Assembly (NCBI GenBank): GCA_023380435.1
Contig: JAMCRB010000025.1
Coordinates: forward strand, 1 to 14,688
Length of the DNA: 14,688 nucleotides
Reading direction: 5' to 3'
Origin: Candidatus Parvarchaeota archaeon
GTDB taxonomy: Archaea; Nanobdellota; Nanobdellia; Parvarchaeales; Parvarchaeaceae
Part shown: positions 1 to 7,460 of the stretch, piece after piece
Position numbering within the stretch: the stretch's first letter is position 1
Layout: each line of letters starts with the position of its first letter
Notes under the pieces: model-generated
Databases searched by the model: none
What the model saw: only the letters and a program-made list of their open reading frames with translations
What the model was told of the DNA's origin: nothing
Translations under genes and position numbers: made by a program

Positions 1-837
1 ACCACAAATGACCCCGATTCGATTGTAAAGATAAAGAGCGGAAACCTTGAGACTGGTATAATAGACTCGTCTATAATAGGTAGGGAGAGCGGAAGCTTGA
101 TTCAGTTCCTTTTCGTAAGATACGGTTCAGATGTTACGGCAAAATTCATAGATCAGGTAAACAGACTTGGTCTCCTTACCCTGTTTAAATTGGGAATGAG
201 CGTTAATATAAGCGAATTCGATATACCTGAATCAGCTAAAGCAGAAATAAAAGAGATAATAGACTCAAGCATAAAGGAAGTAAATTCGATGCTAAAAGAG
301 GAGGATGACTTAACAGAGGCTAAGATATTGAGCTTGACAAACAGGATAAGAATCAAGATAAGGAACGTTTTGGACAGCAATCTGTCCAGAGAAAATAACA
401 ACGTAGAATCGATGATGATAACAGGAGCAAAGGGTAACATAACAAATCTTATAGCTACAGTAGGTGCAGTAGGGCAGCAGCTCCTCCGTGACGTGAGGAT
501 AAACATAGGTTACACAGATAGGCTTACTGCTCACTTCAAAAAGGGAGATAAGGGACTCCTTGCAAGAGGATTCGTGGCTTCGAATTATAGAAGCGGGTTG
601 AATCCTATAGAATATTTCCTTCACGCTGCAAGCTCCAGAGAAGGGCTGATGGACAACGTGATTCGTACACCGATATCCGGTTACATGCAGAGGCGTCTAT
701 CTTCGGCCCTTCAGGACCTTAAGGTAGTGGATGACCTTTCAGTAAGACTTGGAAATTCGATAGTTCAATTTATATACGGAGAAGACGGAGTAGATGTATC
801 TCTCAGCGACAGAGGCGAACTTAACATAAACATATAA
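1..837 (+). CDS. rpoA1: DNA-directed RNA polymerase subunit A' (C-terminal part, 5' end outside window)
   Basis: The reading frame is open from base 1 to the TAA at 835-837 (278 residues), so this is the 3' part of the gene. It encodes the C-terminal part of the archaeal largest-subunit A' half of RNA polymerase. Visible landmarks are the funnel/pore region near the start (ETGIIDSSIIGRESGSL, then LIQFLFVRYG), the stretch MMITGAKGNITNL (about nt 412-450), the bridge-helix segment from GLNPIEYF through SREGLMDNVIRT (about nt 598-670), the following GYMQRRL, and the C-terminal IVQFIYGEDGVDV. The catalytic Mg-binding loop lies upstream and is not in the window. The protein ends near YGEDGVDV, where archaeal A' subunits normally end, and A'' begins 2 nt later. 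An internal TTG at 97 is not a credible start because homology continues upstream of it. Confidence 0.97.
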   Translation, partial: TTNDPDSIVKIKSGNLETGIIDSSIIGRESGSLIQFLFVRYGSDVTAKFIDQVNRLGLLTLFKLGMSVNISEFDIPESAKAEIKEIIDSSIKEVNSMLKEEDDLTEAKILSLTNRIRIKIRNVLDSNLSRENNNVESMMITGAKGNITNLIATVGAVGQQLLRDVRINIGYTDRLTAHFKKGDKGLLARGFVASNYRSGLNPIEYFLHAASSREGLMDNVIRTPISGYMQRRLSSALQDLKVVDDLSVRLGNSIVQFIYGEDGVDVSLSDRGELNINI

Positions 838-839
838 TT

Positions 840-1961
840 ATGGAAATCCCAAAAAAACACTTAGAAGCGTTCAAAGAGCGTTACGGCGAGAAAGCTGATT
901 TGAAGAAGCTAGAAACTATATATAAAAATTCTATGATAACACCTGGAGAAGCAGTCGGCGTTATTGCAGCTCAAAGCATAGGTGAGGCAAGTACCCAGCT
1001 TACACTTAGAACAAAGCACTCCGCAGGTCTTTCTTTGATAAACACGACTGCAGGGCTTCCAAGGCTTGTTGAGATATTCGACGCTAAAAAAGAGATATTG
1101 ACGCCGGTAATGGACGTATATCTGAAGGAGGAATACGCAAAGTCGAAACAGAAAGCCTCCGATTTTGCAAGTCGCTTGATAGAAATAAAAATAAAGGATC
1201 TTGTTTCATCGTACAACGTTTCTATAAGGAAAAAATCAGTGAATCTGGTTTTTGACAGGGAAACATTGAAATCGTACGGGCTTACCCTAAGAGATATCAC
1301 ACAGAAGATATCCGCAGCGAAGATGGAATCCCACATAGAGGAGGACACGCTTACAGTTATAGACAAGACTGCAGACAGCGTCAAGAAACTGATAAGACTA
1401 AGGAATAAACTCGTCGAAATAAGCGTTTCAGGCATACCAAACATAAGCAGGGCTATACTGAACACCGCACAGGACGGTACTTTCTGGATCAAGACCGTTG
1501 GTACGAACCTTGAAGAGGTATTAAAGCTAGATGAAGTTGACCAGAAAATGACATTTTCAAACGATATAATCGAAGTCTCGAAAGTCCTGGGAGTAGAGGC
1601 CGCAAGAAACCTAATAGTAGAGGAAATAAACAATACCCTAAGCAACGTAGGCCTTAAGGTTGATTTAAGACACATGCTTCTGATAGCGGATGCGATGTGC
1701 ATGGATGGGACAGTAAGAGGTATAGGAAGATACGGTTTAAGCGGAGAAACAGAGTCCGTTCTTGCAAGGGCGTCATTCGAGGTGCCGCTCAAGCATCTTT
1801 TCGAAGCAGGAATGTACCACGAAACAGATCAATTTAAATACACCGCCAATAATATAATGTCTAATCAGGTAATACCTGTCGGAACCGGCGGAGTAAAGCT
1901 CGTAGTAAAGGAACATGGAAAAGGAAATAGAACAGAAGATGAGAAAAAAGATAGCGAATAA
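840..1961 (+). CDS. rpoA2: DNA-directed RNA polymerase subunit A''
   Basis: This 373-residue protein is the second half of the archaeal RNA polymerase largest subunit and completes the active centre with A'. The trigger-loop start is at about residues 36-80 (GEAVGVIAAQSIGEA, then TQLTLRTKH, then GLPRLVEIFDAKKE), and the catalytic histidine is H60. The C-terminal signature DLRHMLLIADAM followed by DGTVRGIGRYGLSGE is clear at about residues 275-305, as are VLARASFEVPLKHL and the final VPVGTGGVKL-like strand. The ATG at 840 is 2 nt after the A' stop. The 3' end overlaps the eL30 start by 47 nt. Odd points: the usual EPGTQMT is EASTQLT, and the usual aromatic residue before the catalytic His (TFH) is Lys (TKH). 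The lysine-rich tail beyond residue ~360 is the overlap region. Confidence 0.97.
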   Translation: MEIPKKHLEAFKERYGEKADLKKLETIYKNSMITPGEAVGVIAAQSIGEASTQLTLRTKHSAGLSLINTTAGLPRLVEIFDAKKEILTPVMDVYLKEEYAKSKQKASDFASRLIEIKIKDLVSSYNVSIRKKSVNLVFDRETLKSYGLTLRDITQKISAAKMESHIEEDTLTVIDKTADSVKKLIRLRNKLVEISVSGIPNISRAILNTAQDGTFWIKTVGTNLEEVLKLDEVDQKMTFSNDIIEVSKVLGVEAARNLIVEEINNTLSNVGLKVDLRHMLLIADAMCMDGTVRGIGRYGLSGETESVLARASFEVPLKHLFEAGMYHETDQFKYTANNIMSNQVIPVGTGGVKLVVKEHGKGNRTEDEKKDSE

Positions 1962-2172
1962 AGAAGTCTATATCGGCATGAATTCTACCGTTAGAGCCTA
2001 TAATAAAAAGGATCTTGATTTCATAGTGTACGCAAAGAACATAAGCCGTGACATGCTTTCTGCGCTCGACAAGCTCGAGGCGAAGAAGTACGTCTACGAT
2101 GGTGACAGTGAAGCGCTTTCCATCGCCTGCGCTAAGTCATTTAACATATGCGTCTTGGGCGTAAAGAAATGA
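1915..2172 (+). CDS. rpl30e: 50S ribosomal protein eL30 (L30e)
   Basis: This 85-residue protein has the eL30 pattern: a KEVYIGMNSTVRAYNKKDLDF segment (equivalent to the family's VxxGxNxTxRxxKxGxAKxxI), then FIVYAKNISRDM, YVYDGDSEAL and a short ending CVLGVKK. eL30 is a large-subunit ribosomal protein of Archaea and Eukarya and typically sits directly after rpoA2 in archaeal str-type operons, as here. It is shorter than the usual ~100 residues, with roughly ten C-terminal residues missing. The ATG at 1915 overlaps rpoA2 by 47 nt. An in-frame ATG at 1939 (residue 9) would reduce the overlap to 23 nt and is an equally possible start. No Shine-Dalgarno motif decides between them. Confidence 0.88.
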   Translation: MEKEIEQKMRKKIANKEVYIGMNSTVRAYNKKDLDFIVYAKNISRDMLSALDKLEAKKYVYDGDSEALSIACAKSFNICVLGVKK

Positions 2173-2176
2173 TATT

Positions 2177-2581
2177 ATGAATATAAAACTAGACGAAGAC
2201 ACCATAAGAGCGATGAATGTTTTTTCCAGCGTAACAGGGGTCTCACCGAGGGACTGTTTGATCAGCGACGACAAACTGATATTCCTGGTCAATCAGGGAC
2301 AGGCCGGGATGGCTATAGGCAAAAACGGCATAAAAATAAAAGTATTGGAATCCATGATGAAAAAAGAGGTAATGGTTGTAGAATATTCAGACGATCCTGT
2401 CAAATTTTTGGAGAATTTCATACGGCCGAATCTTCTTATCTCCGGATATCTTACGGTCGGGCAGGAAGCCGAAAAGCAGATACACGCTTCGATAGAGGGA
2501 AAAGTAAGTGGAATGAGAGTTAAACTGCTAAAAACCCTAATGCAAAGGTATTTTAATATAATGAGCATTAACATAAAGTAA
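2177..2581 (+). CDS. nusA: NusA-like KH-domain transcription factor
   Basis: This 134-residue protein matches archaeal NusA-like proteins, which consist only of two KH RNA-binding domains and lack the bacterial N-terminal and S1 domains. It starts 4 nt after the eL30 stop and 3 nt before uS12, the conserved position in archaeal rpo-str operons. KH1 is clear: SSVTGVSPRDCLISDD, then GMAIGKNGIKIKVLE with the GKNG loop at about residues 47-52, followed by EVMVVEYSDDPVKFLEN. KH2 is degenerate: the expected IGKGG loop reads EGKVSG at about residues 107-112, although the following helix and ending (MQRYFNIMSINI) still align with the family's AKRHFDI ending. The function in archaea, probably RNA-linked transcription elongation or termination, is inferred from family and context. 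Confidence 0.92.
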   Translation: MNIKLDEDTIRAMNVFSSVTGVSPRDCLISDDKLIFLVNQGQAGMAIGKNGIKIKVLESMMKKEVMVVEYSDDPVKFLENFIRPNLLISGYLTVGQEAEKQIHASIEGKVSGMRVKLLKTLMQRYFNIMSINIK

Positions 2582-2584
2582 AAT

Positions 2585-3022
2585 ATGGGGAATAAAACTC
2601 GCGGATTGTTCAATGGAAGGATGCTTCTTGAGAGAAGGAAAAGAGTCAGGTTCAGCAAGAATAAGAGCAAATCCTACTTCAGCGGCCACTGGAAAAAGTT
2701 CGACCCATTGGGCGGAGCGCCGCAGGCCAAGGGAATCGTCCTTGAGAAAGTGGAGATAACACCGAAAAAGCCATCATCCGGTAAAAGAAAATCATGCAAA
2801 GTACAGCTAACGAAGAACGGCAAGGTTATAACCGCATACATACCTTTCAGCAAGGGTCTGACTTTCATAGACGAGCACAACGACGTTATGATAGAGAGGA
2901 TAGGCGGTGCACAGAAGGGAGCCAGGGGAGACCTTCCTGGAGTAAAATTCAAAATAACTATGGTGAATGGGATATCACTTAAGGAGCTAGTGAAAGGAAG
3001 AAAACAGAAACCAATGAGATAA
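2585..3022 (+). CDS. rps12: 30S ribosomal protein uS12
   Basis: This 145-residue protein is a small-subunit protein at the decoding centre. Diagnostic segments are DPLGGAPQAKGIVLEKV (about residues 40-56), CKVQLTKNGKVITAYIP (71-87), FIDEHNDVMIERIGGAQ (94-110), GDLPGVKFKI (115-124), and the ending NGISLKELVKGRKQKP. The length fits archaeal uS12 (~145-147). It lies 3 nt after nusA and 1 nt before uS7, the classical str order. Odd: the near-universal PNSAxRK decoding loop reads PSSGKRK (P63-K69), so the Asn and Ala are replaced, while the preceding Lys-Lys and the following Arg-Lys remain. The second conserved loop, usually SxGDIPG in archaea, reads ARGDLPG. Confidence 0.96.
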   Translation: MGNKTRGLFNGRMLLERRKRVRFSKNKSKSYFSGHWKKFDPLGGAPQAKGIVLEKVEITPKKPSSGKRKSCKVQLTKNGKVITAYIPFSKGLTFIDEHNDVMIERIGGAQKGARGDLPGVKFKITMVNGISLKELVKGRKQKPMR

Positions 3023-3023
3023 A

Positions 3024-3668
3024 ATGGAACAGACAGAAGAAAACGAAGCACAGAAAAAAGTCAAAGAGGAGCCAGTATTTTCTTCGCTGCTTTTTCAGAA
3101 GTATGACCTGTCTTCTGTCGATATAAAGGATCCAGGCCTCAAAAGGGTGATTTCACTCAAATCAGCCATCCTACCAAAAAGCGCAGGCAAATTTTCACAG
3201 CAGAGACTGGCAAGGGCCAGAGTAAACATAGTCGAAAGGCTTATGGACCATTTGATGGTGCCAGGCCACAAAGGCAAGAAGCATCTTAGGACATCAAAGA
3301 TGGCTTCGGGCCGCTTTTATACTACTTTTAAGATTGTCGACGAAGCTTTCGATATGATAGCCAAGGACGGGAAAAATCCCGTACAGGTGCTTGTCGATGC
3401 AATACAAAATTCGGCGCCGAGAGAGGAAGTAATGACTCTTCTTGTTGCGGGCCAGAGACTTGCGAAGCAGGTCGATACGTCGCCAATGAGGAGATTAGAC
3501 CTGAGTTTGAGATGGATAGCACAGGGGACTTTCCAGCTATCTTTTTCCGGCAAAAAAGCATCAAGAGCGCTATATGAGGTTTTGACTGGCGCCGCTGCTA
3601 ATTCGGATGCGTCGTTCCCCGTTTCTAAGAGGATAGACACGGAAAGGCAGGCTTCTTCAAGCCGTTAG
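3024..3668 (+). CDS. rps7: 30S ribosomal protein uS7
   Basis: This 214-residue protein has the archaeal uS7 length and C-terminal ending. Key matches are LFQKYDLSSVDIKDPGLKRVI (about residues 23-43), the RVNIVERLMDHLM helix, HLRTSKMASGRFYTTFKIVDEAF, NPVQVLVDAIQNSAPREEV (about 119-137), VDTSPMRRLDLSLRWIAQG and the terminal SSR. uS7 is the primary 16S rRNA-binding protein of the small-subunit head. The β-hairpin region that normally contains a GG(I)xYPQAVD motif is altered to VAGQRLAKQVD. It is the last gene of this operon. tef1A, often next in archaea, is absent, and a convergent gene ends only 4 nt away, so there is no room for a long terminator. Confidence 0.96.
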   Translation: MEQTEENEAQKKVKEEPVFSSLLFQKYDLSSVDIKDPGLKRVISLKSAILPKSAGKFSQQRLARARVNIVERLMDHLMVPGHKGKKHLRTSKMASGRFYTTFKIVDEAFDMIAKDGKNPVQVLVDAIQNSAPREEVMTLLVAGQRLAKQVDTSPMRRLDLSLRWIAQGTFQLSFSGKKASRALYEVLTGAAANSDASFPVSKRIDTERQASSSR

Positions 3669-3672
3669 TTGA

Positions 3673-4188
3673 TTATTTGAAGAGCTGCGTTATCTTTTTT
3701 ATCTGACCACTATAATCTATTCTTTTTTCCGGTATCCGGCCGCCTTTAAAGAGCTTCAGCAATGATTTTACGGTTTTATCGGGATTGCTGGTGTTGTCTA
3801 TTTGCACGGTTTTTGGGTGCATACCTATAGATTCTATGTAAGTGCCGTCTATAGCTTCAAATAATACATTGTCGTATATTTTGTCTTTTGTGTATCCTCT
3901 TTTAGAAAGCCTTTTGTATAGAACTAACGGACTGCATCTCAGCACCACCCAAAAATCGACTTTATCCGACCTTATGAAGTGAGCTAAATGCGAAACTATG
4001 ACCGTATCATCTGCAATGTTATCAGAGGCTATTTTATTTATTTTACGTATGGATACGGATTTTTCCCTGCTTTTACCCGGTGAAATGAAATTATTTAAAT
4101 CAAGTAGCTTGTATCCGAGAGACTTTGCGATCGATGTCCCAATCAAATGTTTTCCGGTTCCAGGAGTTCCGCTTATAACTATTATCAT
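3673..4188 (-). CDS. AK6/Fap7-like NTPase (adenylate kinase-like, probable ribosome-maturation factor)
   Basis: From the ATG at 4188 this encodes 171 residues. It begins with MIIVISGTPGTGK, a P-loop, followed by SHLAHF (residues 66-71), VDFWVVLRCSP, and RLSKRGYTKDKIYDNVLFEAID, the LID/NMP-like pattern typical of the AK6/Fap7 family (archaeal COG1936). Family members have adenylate kinase/ATPase activity, and Fap7 acts in late 40S maturation with uS11. That role is inferred here, though convergence on a ribosomal operon fits it. Odd: the Walker A residue after the invariant Lys13 is His14 instead of Thr/Ser, which normally helps bind Mg-nucleotide. A TTG at 4209 would add seven residues, but homology begins at the ATG, and a TATA-like ttaaattt (4209-4216) sits about 25 nt upstream of it. 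Confidence 0.85.
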   Translation of the reverse strand: MIIVISGTPGTGKHLIGTSIAKSLGYKLLDLNNFISPGKSREKSVSIRKINKIASDNIADDTVIVSHLAHFIRSDKVDFWVVLRCSPLVLYKRLSKRGYTKDKIYDNVLFEAIDGTYIESIGMHPKTVQIDNTSNPDKTVKSLLKLFKGGRIPEKRIDYSGQIKKITQLFK

Positions 4189-4279
4189 ATATCTATGAGC
4201 AACAGTCAAAATTTAACGTTATCAGCCTGTGCGAAAGTGTATAGTAATGTATTTATCGACAAAATTTAAAGAACACTAT
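4189..4279. promoter_or_regulatory. Divergent promoter region between AK6-like gene and pheS
   Basis: This AT-rich intergenic DNA separates two divergent genes. For the minus-strand gene, the element read as ttaaattt (4209-4216 on the plus strand) lies about 25 nt upstream of the ATG at 4188. For pheS, tgtatttat (4248-4256) lies about 27 nt upstream of the ATG at 4280. Both spacings fit archaeal TATA/TBP sites driving leaderless transcripts, as at other genes in this window. Assigned by pattern and distance only. Confidence 0.45.
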
Positions 4280-5812
4280 ATGGAAGCGGAAAAGATAGCC
4301 ATAAATCTAGATGAATCCGAAAAGAAGATTCTGACTGCGGTTTCTTCTGGGCCAATGGACTCCGCATATTTAATCGATAAAATAGGGCTTGACAGGGACT
4401 CTGTTATGAACGCTTCAAGGCGCCTTCTAAGTAAAGGATTAGTCAGAGTCCTTACTTCCGTATCTGTGGATTTTAAGCTTACGGACCTCGGGAGGAAATA
4501 TGCCGCCGATGGCCTGCCGGAAAGAGTCCTTTTATCCTATATATCAACAAACAAACAAGCGGATTATAAGCAACTTACAGAGAGTGTTCCGCTTACTAAG
4601 GAAGAGTTCAGCGCGGCGATAGGCTCACTAAAGAAAATTAAGGCTATAAGTATAGATGGCTCGGCTGTAAAAATCGACAAAGAGAAGCCGAAGGAGCTTG
4701 AAGAAAAGGAAGAATCGATGGAAAAAGTAATGAAAGGCCTTAATCTCGATGAGAATGAGATAGTAAGTGAACTGATAAAAAGAGGCATAATAGAGAAAAA
4801 AGAAAAATTTTCCGAGACGGTGGAGATAACGGATCTGGGAAAAGAGGTAATGAAAACCAAAGGTTTCTCACTTAGACCTGTTGATAAGCTCAGCCCTGAG
4901 ATAATATATAACTGGAAAGATGCTGTTTTCAAGGGATACAACCTTGACATGGACATACCAATGCCACTATCCGGCAAAAAGAACATAACAAAGCAGTTCG
5001 CTTCAATGATAAAAGAAATTCTTGTGTCTATGGGCTTTAAAGAGATGAGGAGCGACTATGCGGAATCCAGCTTTTGGAACTTTGACGTGATGATGTTCAA
5101 GCAGGACCACCCTGACAGGGACATACAGGATACAGTTCATATAGGCGCCGGAGAGACAAAAGTGCCTACCGAGCTTCTGGAGCGCGTAAAGGGCGTTTAT
5201 GAGTCGGGCTTTAAATCCTCCACCACAGATTCATCGATCGGGTTCCGCAGAGATTTTGACATTTCCGAAAGCAAGAAGCTAATCATGCGTGGCCACACCA
5301 CAGCCACAACCTTCCGTTACATCTACGATGAGATATCAAAGCACAAGGATTTACCGGCCAAATTCTTTTCCGTAGACAAGGCCTTCAGGAACGAGACCAT
5401 GGATTTTAGCCACCTGCCTGAACTTTACCAGATAGAGGGAGTTGTATACGATGACGACCTGAACTTAAGCGACCTAGTATCGTACATAAAGGAGTTTTAT
5501 TTAAGAATCGGGCTCGACAAAATAAGGCTGAAACCGACTTATAACCCGTATACAGAGCCAAGTCTGGAGATACAGGCTTTCAGCAAAGGCCTTGACAGAT
5601 GGATAGAAGTAGGCAACTCTGGCATCTTCAGACCGGAAACGCTAAGGCCTTTCGGGATTGAGAAAAATATAATAGCCTGGGGCTTTGGCATGGAGAGGAT
5701 TCTGATATCAATGCTGGGGGTAAGCGATATAAGGCAGATATACGGCGCATTTTCCGACCTTGATTTTCTGAGAAACGTGCCCGAAAGCAAAATTCTTAGA
5801 GGGAGTTCATAA
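4280..5812 (+). CDS. pheS: Phenylalanyl-tRNA synthetase alpha subunit
   Basis: From the ATG at 4280 this gives 510 residues, normal for archaeal PheS. It attaches Phe to tRNA-Phe as the catalytic subunit of an (alpha-beta)2 enzyme. The N-terminal ~200 residues look like winged-helix DNA/RNA-binding repeats (LDESEKKILTAV, LLSKGLVRV, ELIKRGIIEK). The class II core follows: the RGHTTATTFRY segment, motif 2 starting F369-R370-N371-E372 (FRNETMDFSHLPELYQIEG), and motif 3 at about 460-480 (IIAWGFGMERILISMLG, with R473). Earlier in-frame starts exist at 4229 (GTG) and 4247 (ATG). The 4280 start is preferred because the family homology begins there and a TATA-like site sits ~27 nt upstream, but 4247 cannot be excluded. 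It ends 1 nt before pheT. Confidence 0.95.
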   Translation: MEAEKIAINLDESEKKILTAVSSGPMDSAYLIDKIGLDRDSVMNASRRLLSKGLVRVLTSVSVDFKLTDLGRKYAADGLPERVLLSYISTNKQADYKQLTESVPLTKEEFSAAIGSLKKIKAISIDGSAVKIDKEKPKELEEKEESMEKVMKGLNLDENEIVSELIKRGIIEKKEKFSETVEITDLGKEVMKTKGFSLRPVDKLSPEIIYNWKDAVFKGYNLDMDIPMPLSGKKNITKQFASMIKEILVSMGFKEMRSDYAESSFWNFDVMMFKQDHPDRDIQDTVHIGAGETKVPTELLERVKGVYESGFKSSTTDSSIGFRRDFDISESKKLIMRGHTTATTFRYIYDEISKHKDLPAKFFSVDKAFRNETMDFSHLPELYQIEGVVYDDDLNLSDLVSYIKEFYLRIGLDKIRLKPTYNPYTEPSLEIQAFSKGLDRWIEVGNSGIFRPETLRPFGIEKNIIAWGFGMERILISMLGVSDIRQIYGAFSDLDFLRNVPESKILRGSS

Positions 5813-5813
5813 A

Positions 5814-7460
5814 ATGGTAATAATAGACTCAAAGATATCGAAGCTTAATGCGATAATGCGCAGAAATTTAAGCGCCGATGACTACGCCAAACTGTGTTTT
5901 CAGTATGGCATAGATATGGAGGGCAGCGGAGATGATTTTTCATTTGAGCTGACTTCTGACCGTATGGAGATAATCTCGGAGCATTCCCTCGCTTATCTGT
6001 TTTCATGCCTCCTACGCGGGAAGACACACAGAAACGAAGCTATCGCCTCCTCAAAAGCTGATATAACCATAGAAAAGACACATAGGCCGTTCGTCAATCT
6101 TCTGAGTGTTAAATTGAATGAGCCTGTCGGAGATAACATAAAGGAATTAATGGCTCTTCAGGATAAACTCGACAGGACAATCGGCAGAAACAGGCGGATG
6201 GCTGCGATAGGGATGTTTGACCTGTCAGAATTGAAGTTTCCCCTCGTGTACAAAGAAAGAGAGAAGAACACCGTTTCATTTGTGCCATTAGGGCAGTTAG
6301 AAAAACGCACTTTTTCCGAAATAATGAGCGACACAGATCAAGGCAGAGAGTACGCGTCTCTTGTAAAAGACAAGTCAATAATCTGGGAGCAAAAAGACGG
6401 CAAAATATTCGCGATGCCACCGATAATAAACGCAGATTTCGCCAGCATAAGCGGAAAAACCACCAATATATTAATAGATATAACAGGGATGGAAAAAGGC
6501 GCGGTTAATTCCATGACAATCGCTTTAATATTTAATATGCAGTTTTTCGGCGATGTAAAAGTCTTGAAACCTGAGTATAAGGCCAAAGAGCTGGACCCGC
6601 TACTGAAAATAAAAGAAAACGAATTTTCGTTGAGTTTGGAGAAAATTAAGAACATATTAGGGATCGAGCTCAATATAAGTGAGGTATCAGAAGCTCTCAA
6701 AGCATTTGATTACGCTGTAACCAAGGCAAAGTCAGACTTTAAGGTAAAAGTTCCTTTTTACCGTCAGGATGTTATACATCAGGCGGATATAATCGACGAC
6801 ATACTTAGGTTTGTCGGAGTCGACAGGATTAAGGAAGCCCCGATAAGAACTCCGTCAATAGGCGAGAGGCTCCCTGGAGCTAGAAAAATAGACAGTGTCC
6901 GGGATGTCATCTTAGGGTTTGGATATCAGGAAACGGAACTGAACGTGCTTACAAATGAAAAGATACAGTTCTCAAAGACACTAATAAACCCAGAAAATTA
7001 TGCGCCTTTGGTTGGGATAAAAAGCGGAGAGATAACGATGGCTAGGGCAAATATACTCCCCGAGATGCTAAGGTTCGTCTCAAACAATCTCAACAAAAAA
7101 TTCCCGCAGAATCTATTTGATGTCGGATATGTACTTGAAGGCTCGGACGGCGAGATACCTTTCATAAACAGGCTTAAACTGTGCATACTTTCGTGCGGTA
7201 AGGATTCTAATCTGACGGCAGTTTATGGGGTCGTTAAAAAAGTTCTTTCAGACTCTTTCGGAATACAAGACGTTAAACTTGCTGAACCGCCAAAGTCGCA
7301 TGCCTTCATAAAGACGTTCATACACGGCAGGATGGGAGAGCTACATGCCGATGGAACAAATATAGGAACAATCGGCGAAGTGCATCCGGAAGTACTTAAT
7401 AACTTCGGTATAGAACTGCCGGTATCCGCATGCGAAATCGACCTCTACAAACTAATATGA
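5814..7460 (+). CDS. pheT: Phenylalanyl-tRNA synthetase beta subunit
   Basis: This 548-residue protein matches the short archaeal/eukaryal-type PheT, which lacks the N-terminal EMAP/OB and C-terminal FDX domains of bacterial PheT. The B3/B4 (editing-type) region is at about residues 110-225, with LDRTIGRNRRMAAIGMFDL, FPLVYKE and MPPIINAD followed by NILIDITGME. The B5 domain is at about 268-340, including VPFYRQDVIHQADIIDDIL, with its acidic metal-binding residues D325, D328 and D329. The C-terminal catalytic-like module ends with GTIGEVHPEVLNNFGI. It begins 1 nt after the pheS stop, and its stop overlaps the next start as ATGA, so pheS-pheT-mbf1 looks like one translationally coupled operon. 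Confidence 0.95.
   Translation: MVIIDSKISKLNAIMRRNLSADDYAKLCFQYGIDMEGSGDDFSFELTSDRMEIISEHSLAYLFSCLLRGKTHRNEAIASSKADITIEKTHRPFVNLLSVKLNEPVGDNIKELMALQDKLDRTIGRNRRMAAIGMFDLSELKFPLVYKEREKNTVSFVPLGQLEKRTFSEIMSDTDQGREYASLVKDKSIIWEQKDGKIFAMPPIINADFASISGKTTNILIDITGMEKGAVNSMTIALIFNMQFFGDVKVLKPEYKAKELDPLLKIKENEFSLSLEKIKNILGIELNISEVSEALKAFDYAVTKAKSDFKVKVPFYRQDVIHQADIIDDILRFVGVDRIKEAPIRTPSIGERLPGARKIDSVRDVILGFGYQETELNVLTNEKIQFSKTLINPENYAPLVGIKSGEITMARANILPEMLRFVSNNLNKKFPQNLFDVGYVLEGSDGEIPFINRLKLCILSCGKDSNLTAVYGVVKKVLSDSFGIQDVKLAEPPKSHAFIKTFIHGRMGELHADGTNIGTIGEVHPEVLNNFGIELPVSACEIDLYKLI

Noticed and set aside
971..1792. 273-codon open frame on the minus strand
   Set aside because: It is fully antisense to rpoA2, Ser/Leu/Phe-rich as expected for a shadow of a Lys/Glu-rich gene, and shows no domain.
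7430..7456. Nine-residue extension of the MBF1-like protein
   Set aside because: It overlaps pheT coding sequence, starts with a non-ATG codon and precedes the zinc-ribbon Cys pair that normally lies at the N-terminus.
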